A stretch of DNA of 64,000 nucleotides from Brienomyrus brachyistius (lineage: Eukaryota > Chordata > Actinopteri > Osteoglossiformes > Mormyridae), in contig NC_064541.1 in assembly GCF_023856365.1 (NCBI RefSeq), positions 24,034,214-24,098,213 of the forward strand, read 5' to 3'. The notes beneath the pieces were generated by a model, which was not told the DNA's origin, searched no databases, and was given only the letters and a program-made list of their open reading frames with translations. Positions 22,839 through 32,659 of the stretch are shown piece by piece (the first letter of the stretch is position 1; every line of letters begins with the position of its first letter). The position numbers and the translations under genes are program-made.

Positions 22839-23640
22839 TCTTACTTTCACGTGCACATGAGAATATTTCCAGAAAACACTGTCAGTGAACACAATTTGCT
22901 GTGCCATCCACTTATGCCAGTTAAAACTCTATCATCCAAAGAAGAAGCCGTATTTGAACATGATTCAGAAGCACCAACATCTTCTCTGGGCCATTTAAAA
23001 TGGACTGTAGCGACAACTGGAAAACTGTTCTGTGGTCAGATAAATCTAAAATCGGAAATTCTTTTTGGAAAGCAGGGACAGCGTGTCATCTGGACTAAAG
23101 AGGAGAAGGACCACCCAGCATGTTATCAACATTCAGCCAGCATCTCTGATGGTATGGGGTGCATTAGAACATATGGCATGGGCAGCTTGCATATCTGGAA
23201 AGGCACCATCAATGCTGAAAGGTATGTCCAGGTTCTAGAGGAACATATGCTCCCATCCAGACGACGTCTCTTTCAGGGAAAACCTTGCATTATCCAGCAT
23301 GACCAGGCCAAACCACATACTGCATCAATTACAACATAATGGCTATGTAGGAGAAGGGTCTGAACTGAACTGATCTGGCCTGCCAGCAGTCCAGTTTTTT
23401 CACCCATTGAAAACATTTGGCACCTCATAAAATAAAAAATACAACACAGAAGATCTCGGACAGTTGATCAATTAAAATACTGTATCAGACAAGAATACGA
23501 CAACATTCCTCTCCCAAAACTCGAGCAACTGATCTTCTGTTTCGGTTTATGAGATGCCCATATCATTGGATTCTGTTTTAATTTACAATTTGTACAATCT
23601 CCCCACTTTTTTGAAAATGGGGTTGTACATTATTGGCCAA
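22839..23640 (+). pseudogene. Tc1-type transposase remnant (C-terminal two thirds)
   Basis: In one long frame up to 23339 the DDE domain is recognisable: WTVATTGKLFCGQINLKSE (around the first Asp, here changed), then YGMGSLHIWKGTINAERYVQ, LEEHMLPSRRRLFQGKPCI, and IQHDQAKPHTASI where the family has QQDNAKPHTA. The second Asp (HDQA) is present. After a stop, the PVFSPIENIWHLIK segment supplies the Glu. The region before 22880 is replaced by a SINE. A different Tc1 subfamily from those at 7.4 and 15.4 kb. Confidence 0.85.
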
Positions 23641-23939
23641 TGATGACATTATCTACATTCTTTTACATTATGAATGGAAAAATTACTACATTGGCAGTTA
23701 CTGTATTATTGGCTTATACAGATGTGGCCTAAACCCAAGCCAGCATTTGATTGCATCATGTTGTTTAAGTTTTAAGCTATTTTATGCAATTGTATAATTT
23801 CACTCAACAATTGAAATAACTTTTTGTTGTGGCTGCAAGTATTTCTGTCCTGTGGATAGCTAGATAAATAAAAAATCATTATATATTATTGTTTCCTCGT
23901 CATTTTACTCCCAGTAATAGGCATATATTGGCAGACTTA
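23641..23939. other. No recognised feature (0.3 kb)
   Basis: AT-rich spacer between the Tc1 remnant and the start of an L2 LINE. Confidence 0.4.
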
Positions 23940-24748
23940 TGTTGCATATGTCAAGATGGCAGCATGTTAAGTTGCAGCGACCTCTCTCAGTCCAAAACAT
24001 TGGTGCTAAAATCTGGTTCTAGTCAGCTTTCACACCAAACATATGCTCACATGGGTACCAAAACAACTGGTGCACATGTCTATCACCGTCAGGGCCTGCT
24101 ACAACTAAAAGACCAACAAGAAAATAAACCTGAGGATGAACAGCTCGACAATCTACACAACCTCAGCTTGCTATGGGGACTAGGCCCTCAGACAGCTGCA
24201 TCTCCTGATGCCACTGGCCAGAGGAGGGAACATCGTAAGTGGTGTGCGAGGAAACGGAAGCATAGAAAGCGGGCTGGGATCCATGCTAGGCTAAACGCCA
24301 ATGCTACCCGACCATCTATCCCCTTCATTCTACTCGTCAATGTTTGCCCGCTGGATAATAAACTGGACTATATCCGACTCCGCGGACTACCCAGTGTGAG
24401 TTCATAGACTGCTGTGTTTTTGTTTTTACAGAGACATGGCTCAGCGATGGTGTCCCAGATAACGGAATTCAGCTATCTGGCATGCCAGTGTTCCATTCGG
24501 ACAGAATCAAAGCTCTGTGCTAAGGAAGGGGCCTATGTGTCTACTTCAATACAGATTAGTGTAGGAATGCTGTGCTGGTCTATTTACTGCTCACCACTGC
24601 TGGAATTTATGACTGTTTGTGGCAGACCTTTTTATTTACCATGCGAATTCACTACTGTGCTCACTATCGTGCATAAATTCCACCCAGTGCTAATGCCAAC
24701 AACGTGCTGGTCGAACTTTACGGAGCCAACAGTGAGCACCAAAATGCA
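23940..24748 (+). mobile_element. L2 LINE, 5' (endonuclease) part of split copy
   Basis: The frame 23889-24407 carries the basic segment CARKRKHRKRAGIHARLNAN followed by LLVNVCPLDNKLDYIRL, the start of the L2 apurinic-type endonuclease (family form ILLANVRSLDNKLDYIRLL). The next frame, 24414-24917, keeps the TETW-equivalent region in decayed form, a YCSPLLEFMTVCGRPFYLP segment and SEHQNA. The homology stops at 24748 and resumes at 26221 with AHPNRLFIVASDFNHKNLK, so the two parts are one element split by an antisense LINE. Confidence 0.8.
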
Positions 24749-26220
24749 TGCGCCAATGACAGTGCGTTGCCACACCCACCACACCACGAGACTCCTCAGG
24801 ATCCAATCCACACAGTCCAATCCCACCCTCCGGAAATGGCAATCCATCTGCCGCAGCCAGGTGTTATGTGGGTGTCCCCTTCGCTTGGTCCAGCAGCTTG
24901 GATCCTCAGCAATGTGATCCTGTGAGCTGGATCACCCTCAGGAAAACGCACCACATGGCTGCTGTGATGTAACTGATGCTCCCTCACAATGCAGGTAATG
25001 TGCCTCATTCGGGATTCCTCTAGCAACCACTCATTCGACACAAAGTCAAACCAACGGTACCCAAGGATTCTTTGAAGAGACACTACTGAAGGAGTCCAGT
25101 CTTCATATCAGCTCACTGGATCCATGTTTCAGAGCCATACAGCAAAGATATCAGGAGCACCACACACCTCTTTCCAGTGACCTCATGACCCCCCGTGCTC
25201 TTCCAATCCGTCTGCTGACTTCATTGAAAGAGTCACCAGATACATGAATGTCGAAGGTCGACATTCTCCCCGCAGACAGAAACACTACTGATGGCTGTGC
25301 CTAAGAAGTCATTTCATGAAAGAAATGCTGGCTAAATCCGTAATCTGTCTTCTTTTCAAAGCATCAATTTTCAGAAGTATTAAAGTTTTTAAAATTAGGT
25401 TAAATCCGCAAAAACGTAAACCATGTCACCTTTCTTTGTTTTACCTGCATGGGGGGCATGTAGTTTGGACTGAAGATCGCTATTTGCATTCTAAATAGTC
25501 GCAATTCTGCGTATTCAAATTGCATTCACATGGTAATTTGATGAACAACGCAACGGTGAAACGCGATCCAGATACATCCCCATCAGCACCATAAAAGGGG
25601 GGGGGGGATGTGCCAAGTGTGAATGACTCATGCATGTGAGTTTAAAATGTTCTCTCATACATGAAAGTTGCTACATATTCAATGAATGGAGGCCAGAAAT
25701 AATAACATGTTAGCTTCTTCTTATTTATTTATCCATTTGAATGTTGCAACTACACCATTTAGTCATCTTTATGTAGCCAAGACTTTGGTGATCAGATTTC
25801 TGGGATCAAAACAAACTTCCACCATTGCTTACTATGTACTTTTATAATGTTTCTGCAAGTGTTCCAAACTGCATTTTGCAATGTCTGTACTTTGATATCA
25901 AATTACAAACGTCACATAAATCTGATACATTTACAAAGTACACCAAGATTATGATGCGTTTAATGCAAAATCAAATATATAAGAAATAATTTATTTGCCA
26001 TAAATTAAGTTTAAGATATTGAGTGAAATGTGTGTCTATGCCCCAGTCAGTCAAACTGTATTCCCTACCCCTAGATCCCTGTGGGTTAAATGCCTGGATC
26101 TTAGACTTTATCTAGGACACCCGCAATCCCAAGCACTCAGACTCCTCACTCAGTCTGTCGAGGGCCCCTATCAGAGCCTCCATTGACTCCGCCAAGATCA
26201 CTACATCGTCGGTAAAGTCG
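24749..26220 (-). mobile_element. I-clade (Nimb-like) LINE fragment, antisense
   Basis: Inserted in the L2 LINE and 5'-truncated inside the RT. The minus strand starts at the FADD-equivalent (ADFTDDVVILAESMEAL, about 26220-26170), then LSEESECLGLRVS and the KIQAFN segment at about 26096-26105. After the TTAA MITE it continues at 25312 and runs to the C-terminal domain SLQRILGYRWFDFVSNEWLL (about 25080-25020), then HITCIVREHQL and VVRFPEGDPAHRI. The last part is the zinc-knuckle-like tail region of this clade. Target duplication is unclear (only GCA at both joins). Confidence 0.75.
25313..26095 (-). mobile_element. TTAA-targeting MITE, copy 2
   Basis: About 783 bp, inverted relative to copies 1 and 3, and aligned over nearly its whole length with the copy at 39.3 kb. 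The right border is TTAA (26096-26099), next to CCCTGTGGG, within the LINE codons for KIQAFN (gcaTTTAAt). The left border has decayed to ATTTCATG, so the terminal repeat there is lost. The LINE reading resumes at once with the segment encoding DFLGTAISS, which shows a clean insertion. Confidence 0.8.
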
Positions 26221-28570
26221 GCACATCCAAACAGACTGTTTATTGTAGCCAGTGATTTCAACCACAAAAATCTCAAGTCAATTCTCCCTAACTTTCATCG
26301 GTATGTGAACTTTGTAATGAGGGGTACGAACGTTCAGGGCTGTGTCTGTACAAACATTACTGGTGCATGCTGTGCTGAAACCACCCTCACCACTAATCAG
26401 ACTACATCTCTGTTATGCTGACCCCAGCATACAGATCGCTTGTCAGATGTGCCAAGCTCATTCTGAAGCACTATCTCTGCGCTTCAGAGCTCTTTTGAGC
26501 ACACTGACTGGGACATATTCAGGGAACCTACAACCAACAGTGGCATTACCAACCTGGAGGAATACATGTCGTCAGTCACCAGCTACATCAGGATGTACAT
26601 GGACGACGTTACTGTCTCCAAGATCACCATCACACACCCCAACCAGAAACCATAGATCGCTGCAGAAGTGCACGTGCTGCTGAGAACCCAAGACATTTAT
26701 GATGAGGCTGCCCTCAGAACAGCAAGAGCCAACCTGCCCAGGTCCATCAGAGTGGCAAAGTATGCACATGTTCAGAGAATCCACAACCACTTCCAAGATA
26801 CTGGGGATGTACGATACACGTAGCAGGGCATCCAGGCCATCACCAATTACAGGTGCCTCCATCTGCCTGTACCATCCAAATGTGCTGAATCACTTCAATG
26901 CATAGTTTGAGGCACCGAATGATACAACAGTGACGAAGACCACCCCACCCCCCAATAACCAGGTGCTCCTGGCCACAGCTGATGTGAGGAGATTTCTGCT
27001 CAGAGTCAACCCACAGAAGGCCACTGGGCCAGGCAACATTCCTGGTCTTGTGCTCTGGGGATGCACAGACTATCTGGCAGATGTCCTCACAGACATCTTC
27101 AGTATCTCTTTGAGTGCCACTGTTTTTTCCAACATGCTTCAAACCACCACCATCATCCCCGTGCCAATGAAGTCTCCAGTGTCCTACCTCAATGATTACT
27201 GTCCTGTTGCACTCACAACCATCATCATGAAGTGCTTCTAGAGGGTCGTCATGTGGTACATAAAATCATAGCTGCCCCCTTCACTGCAGTTTGTGTGTCA
27301 TCCCAATAGCTCAACAGATAACCACCACCCTCCACCTGACCATCACCCACCTGGACAAAAAGGATTCTTATGTGAGATTTCAGTTCAGCATTCAACACAA
27401 TCATTCCTCAGCATCTGACAAGAAAGCTGAGACTTCTGGGCCTGAACACCTCCCTCTGCAACTGTATCCTGGGCTTCCTGACTAGGTGACCTCAGTCAGT
27501 CAGGATTTGGAGGAACATCTCCAGTATCACCATGATGAGTACAGAGACCCCCCAGGGCTGTGTGCTTAGTCCTCTGCCATTCACACCGATGACCCATGAC
27601 TGTGTAACAATGCACAACTCAAACCATATCATCAAGTTTGATAATGATACAACCATGGTGGGTCTAATCAGTGGGAACAACAAGATAGGGTACAGAGAGG
27701 AGGTACAATGGCTAACATACTGGTGTGGAACCAACAACCAGTCTCTGAATGTGACACAGGAGATGATTGACGACTTCAGGAGGGCACACTGTGACCACTC
27801 TCCGCTAAACATCAATGCATCCCCAGTGGAGATTGTCCAGAGCAGCAAGTTCCACACAGAGAAGCTTATGTGGACCCTCAATACCAGTTCCATCAGCAAG
27901 AAAGCCCAGCAGCATCCCTGTGGAGACTGAGAGGAGCACACCCGCCCCTCAATTTTCACCGCATTGTGCAACGGAACTATAGAGAGTACCTTGTGTAGGT
28001 GCATCACGGCTTGGTATGGGAATTGCTCCACTTCAGACCACAAGACCCTGCAGAGGATAGTGAGGCCAGAGAAAAAGATCATCAGGGTCTCTCTTCCCCT
28101 CTTGCAGACATTTGCACGTCACGCTGCATCCAAAAAGCCACCAGCATTGTGGATAACCCCGCACACCCTTCCGACATCCTATTCTCCCTCCTCCCGTCTG
28201 GGAAAATGTTCTGTAGAATACGAGCCTTCACTGCCAGGATGGAAAACAGTTTCTTCCCTCAAGCCTTCAGACTTCTGAATCAGAACTGAATCACAAATTG
28301 TATTTCATATGCCATTTATTATATACGGCAAATTCTCTGTCCTGCTGCTACTGCAATAATACCATTTATTCAATATCCATTAAAACCAACATGGCTACTA
28401 CTGTTGCCTACACTGTATGCTGTCGTATCCTGTAAATTGCACTTCTGTAGTTTTGTGTTGTTTCTGTCCTTTTGGTTTTTTGTGCACCTTGGTCCTGGAG
28501 GAACAATGTTTTGTTTCACTGGTTTCACTTTCATTTGGCTGAAATGACAAATAAACCTGCTTGACTTGAT
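26221..28570 (+). mobile_element. L2 LINE, RT part and 3' end of split copy
   Basis: Continues the 23940-24748 segment. Recognisable parts in shifting frames: FIVASDFNHKNLK (end of endonuclease), [19 protein letters not shown], the KATGPGNIPGLVL segment (27000-27060), TTIIPVPMKSPVSYLNDYCP (RT block), TPQGCVLSP at about 27555, and YNHGGSNQ-shifted sequence where FADDTTVVGLIS is expected. Then come the C-terminal YRATIES-type region, the ITAWYGNCSTSDHKTLQRIV segment (28000-28070) and the FFPQAFRLLN end (28250-28287). The 3' UTR ends CTGCTTGACTTGA at 28570. Many frameshifts. Confidence 0.85.
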
Positions 28571-28875
28571 GTTTCACCATCACAGTTGATTGCACATAAC
28601 AGGCTTAGACTACTGCATGATGATGTGCTGACTCTGTAGTACCATTGTATATGTTCAAATGATAAATCTCTCATATTAATAAAATTAGAATGCCTTTTTC
28701 AAAGCACCGGTATTGTCTAATGAAATTTGAAAAACTCTCCATAAGCAATGCAAAATTCTTTGTTAAGGTAATATAAGTGCCTAATTAAATAAGAAATAAT
28801 GCATTACACCACCAGTTCCAAACCATTACCAAATTTATCTGCCATGATATATTTTATATATTTTAATACTCCTAC
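28571..28875. other. No recognised feature (0.3 kb)
   Basis: AT-rich spacer between LINE and solo LTR. Confidence 0.4.
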
Positions 28876-29199
28876 TGTCATGATGCATGGCGGAATGAAG
28901 GACGTGAGAGCAAGAGTCAAGGTAAACAAAGGAAGTTTATTTACACAAACTAAACAGAACTAGAAACAAAATGGGATCACATGGGATAAAAAGGGAGGCT
29001 AGGGCATGGACAACAGGAAGATACAATGTCGATGATGGAACTGAGGCATGCAGGCCTGGGAGGCACTTAAGTACAGAACTAGCAAAGGAACAAACCGTAG
29101 TCAGCTGAATGCGATCAAAAAGAGAGGCAGGAATGAAAGGTGAGACTAACGAACACCAGGAGTGGCTTGCTAGAGCCTCAGCAGGGAGGAGATATGACA
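28876..29199 (-). repeat. Solo LTR (324 bp), Gypsy-like
   Basis: The borders are TGTCATGATG at 28876 and GATATGACA ending at 29199, so on either strand it starts TGTCA and ends TGACA. The minus strand has a TATA-like ACTTAAGTGCCTCCC and a polyadenylation signal in GTAAATAAACTTCC (about 28930-28945), so transcription would run on the minus strand. The flanks are CCTAC (28871-28875) and CATAC (29200-29204), a 5-bp target duplication with one mismatch. No internal coding region remains, which is the product of LTR-LTR recombination. Confidence 0.75.
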
Positions 29200-29324
29200 C
29201 ATACCATATGCCAGGTTATAAATTATTTTACAAACCAAAATATGGAAATCATGCTAAAGTTTGTTTTAAAATAATAAAATAATTAGAAACAGCATCCAAA
29301 ACAAATAATTTATGGCAATAATAG

Positions 29325-30310
29325 AGACATACAAACATCATGACCACCCACAGATTATGCAAATAATTGTGATTAGCTCAGAACAACTGCTAGGTTTATG
29401 ATCTGGGATGGCAAGCAAACAGCTGGTGTTCATAGGGGACAAGTTGGATTCAGAAGAAATGGTTAAGCATAAATATCTGAGTGACTTTGACAAGAGACAC
29501 ATTGTGGCCAGATTACCGGGTTGGAGCATCTGGGTTGGCCACCGACCTGTGGTGGTAAGTACCTACCGACAGACGTTGGAGGAGGGAAAAACTACGAAAT
29601 GGCAACAGCCTGTGAGGTGTCCATGGCTCATTCTTGCACAGAGGCAAACGGAAGCTATCCCGTTTGGTACAGAGTGACAGAAGGACGACTGTTGCACAAT
29701 TGATGGAAAATGTTAATGTTGTGCATAAAATTGCTGTGTCACAAAACAGTGCATTGCATCCTCTTGCATAGCCACAGACTGGTTAGCGTGTCCATGCTTA
29801 TCCCACTCCACCCGCAAAAGTGCCTGCAGTGGGCACGTGATCATCGGGACTTGACGTTGGACCAGTGAATCATTTTACATCATTGGACAGGTGGTTACGT
29901 GTGTACCATTTCCCCAGGGAACACATGACACCAGGATGCATTTTAGGAAGAAGACAAGCTGTTAGAGGCAGTGTGATACTCTGTATAATGTTCTGCTGGG
30001 TCCAGCCATTCATGTGGAGGGCACTTCTGGCATTTCTGAGATGTACTGGAGCAGTGGTCCGATTCATTGTGGCTCCATTTTGTAACTCAGGAGACACAAA
30101 GGATCTGTGCCTCACCATCCTGAGGTGTTCTGGAGTAAAAGGGCCGAAACAGGATGGCGTCCAGCTGACGACCCTGTAGCTGGTTCTGAAGGATCCTCAG
30201 ATCATCTTGCCACAAAGGAGTCCCAAGAGAGGGGGCTACATCTCAAGTGGCTCTTGCAGATTTCTGCTTGTAGCAATGCATCTTTGATGTTTAATTGACC
30301 TATATAACCT
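29325..30310 (+). pseudogene. Tc1-type transposase remnant (N-terminal half best)
   Basis: Starts near ACATCATGACCACCCAC, an inexact Tc1 end. The frame 29408-29677 reads KHKYLSDFDKRHIVARLPGW, matching the paired-type DNA-binding N-terminus. Later frames contain VSVLIPLHPQK-type shifted text, CTSGHVIIGT-shifted text, then HQDWTL-equivalents, the FHHWTGGYVC-shifted first DDE region (29870-29900) and LGRRQAVRGSVILCIMFCW, equivalent to GRRQ...GSVMLWAMFCW. The C-terminal half (after about 30030) is scrambled. Same subfamily as the C-terminal fragment at 7.43 kb. Confidence 0.8.
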
Positions 30311-30560
30311 TAATCAGCCAGGACCACCGAACAACATTATTACAGTATTTAAAAATTAATGAATTATAGTTTATTCCCATCTCGAAGCTATGGGTTGCAG
30401 TGTGAGGCATCGTATTATAGTATGCATTTAAGGTTCAAAGGATATTGGCCGTATTTTATTATTTTTTTATATTCCTATAATCAGTCATCATGGGCACTTT
30501 AAACATTTTGTATTTGTTTTTTTTCTGTAAATGTAATGACATTTATTTGTCATTAAAATA

Positions 30561-30881
30561 TCCATCCATTTTCCAAACCGCTTATCCTACTGGGTCGCGG
30601 GGGGTCCGGAGCCTATCCCAAAAGCAATGGGCACGAGGCATGGAACAACCCAGGATGGGGGGCCAGCCCAATGCAGAGCACAGTCATACACCAGTCACTC
30701 ATACCTACGGGCAATTTAGCAAGTCCAATTAGCCTCAGCATGTTTTTGGACTGTGGGGGGAAACCAGAGTACCCAGAGGAAACCCCACGATGACATGGGG
30801 AGAACATGCAAACTCCACATGCATGTGACGCAGGTGGAGACTCGAACCCGGGTCCCAGAGGTGTGAGGCCACAGTGCTAAC
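30561..30881 (-). repeat. RTE-tailed SINE, nearly full length
   Basis: The minus strand, read from 30881, starts within the tRNA-like head (GTTAGCACTGTGGCCTCAC), has a B-box-like GGGTTCGAGTC, the conserved body (GGTTTCCTCTGGGTACTCTG), and ends with CCCCCCGCGACCC, GGATAAGCGGTTTGG and ATGGATGGA. The first about 15 bases of the head are missing compared with 50325-50680. A target duplication was not obvious. Confidence 0.85.
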
Positions 30882-32133
30882 TTTTATAATAATAAAAAAT
30901 TATTATTAAATCACACTGAAAACTGGAAAGTACAATTAAGCTGGATTTCAAATAAAATTTAAAAAAATGTAAAACTAAAAATCTAAATTAAAAAGTCTAA
31001 ACCATTATAATACTTGACAATAGAAAATAGAAGTTTACATTATTTACCACAAGTTGATTACAAGCAGAGGTCAGCGCAGGTAGGCAGCTGAACATTATAG
31101 CAATGAACATGAAAAAGACATTCAGCAGCACACATCCAGGCACTTCTGTGTTGTGGCATTGATAATGGGGGTCATCTGTGAGGTCGCATGATGCTAAATC
31201 AGAAATGGTGTATCTGTGATTACAGGGGTCCCCTAGGGGACTCGGGATGCTGCTTCCTCACCTCTTCTGTATCATCAACATTATATCACATACTCCAGTG
31301 CTTCTCAAAACTTGTGTTCAAGAAAACATGCTTGGGTCCCCCTACACAGGTTTCTCTTGTATGCGTTCTGCAATAATCACATTTGTCAGTGTTTATTAAT
31401 ATAAACTTAATTTAGTTATGCTGCTAAACATTGACATTTGTTTTGAACATGACTCAAACAAGGTTTCACTCCACTATGTCTACAAACACATTTTTTTTCT
31501 GATTATAACATTGCTTTCAGTCAAATCTTTTGGGCAAGTGGCTCTAAAATCTAAAGTCTGACAACCATTAAATGTATGCTTATTAACTGAAAATACCCTT
31601 ATGCTAAGGCATCAGTTTTCAATAAAATAAAACAAATATTGCAAATGTCAATATTTGAACAATGTTTTAAAATGAAATGATCCTAGAAATAAAGATTTCT
31701 TGCCTTTCCCCTCCGTCAACTTCCCCATGTGATGCTAACTGATTGGTTCGATTTTAGCTGTGAATTCTGGGACTCTGTAAGAGCCTGACTAGAGCTTTCA
31801 CATTGGACGCAATATTATTGATGTCTATTAAATAGAGTCTTATTTTTTTCATACAATGACAGTATATCATACATTATACATACAGTATAAATAGCATGTC
31901 ATCCTCTATTTCATTTTTGAAAATATATCAATGTACCTACTGCCCAGCCCTACCTACAGTATACCAATGTTGTAATTTTTTCTATGCTTTTCAAATAAAT
32001 TTAGCTAAACAGGATTATGAAGGGGATGGGGGTCAGAATGTATTACAGATTTGTTTTTTATTTTATTTCATTTTGTTTTTTGTTTTTTTTTACATTAATT
32101 CATGTATTCTTGTAGTTTTAGTTTAGTTCTTAA
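30882..32133. other. No recognised feature (1.25 kb)
   Basis: AT-rich. Short open frames at 31188-31376 and 31896-32126 show no domain. Confidence 0.4.
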
Positions 32134-32145
32134 TGATAATAGCCC

Positions 32146-32189
32146 CCGCGACCCAGTAGGATAAGCGGTTTGGAAAATGGATGGATGGA
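32146..32189 (+). repeat. Extremely 5'-truncated SINE copy (44 bp) with TSD
   Basis: Contains only the tail CCGCGACCC, GGATAAGCGGTTTGG and (ATGG)n of the SINE. It is flanked by perfect 12-bp repeats TGATAATAGCCC (32134-32145 and 32190-32201). A short 3'-only copy with a target duplication is the mark of target-primed reverse transcription. Confidence 0.9.
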
Positions 32190-32201
32190 TGATAATAGCC
32201 C

Positions 32202-32659
32202 TAGTGTAGACCAGAAAAGGATGGGGATCTCCTTTGAATCTATTTCTTCCTTGTGGGGAAGTCCATAACCCTGCTTTGGGGGTTGGAGTACACAGTCACA
32301 GGCATTGATTTGACTGACTTAAATTAAATGCTTCCCAGATGAAAACATGTGTGGACTTAATTCAATGAGCCTGATGGAGCAATCTGGGCTGTTAAATTAT
32401 TGACAGCAGTGGTGGTTTTCCAGGCTGTGTATAATGAAACTTTTAACAACATCCATCCACAAGAATGCACAGCTACCACATACTTTCATTATTATGTGTT
32501 CCATCCTTTTGTGGTGTCCTGGACTCCAATGCATTAAAATATATTCCAGAGCATTTTAAATAAGGTCCCATACAGGCTGCTTAATTTTTTATTATTTTTT
32601 GCTTGACTGCTGCTCTTTTTGTGATGATAGATATGTCACTTATTTTAAGTACTGGATAT
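32202..32659. other. No recognised feature (0.46 kb)
   Basis: No coding or repeat signature recognised. Confidence 0.4.

Noticed and set aside
22710..23339. A 209-codon open frame that looks like a gene
   Set aside because: Its first part is a tRNA-derived SINE read antisense and the rest is a decayed Tc1 transposase; a chance fusion, not a host gene.
24414..24917. A 167-codon open frame
   Set aside because: It crosses the junction between the L2 LINE endonuclease and the antisense I-clade LINE, so its C-terminal half is not biological.
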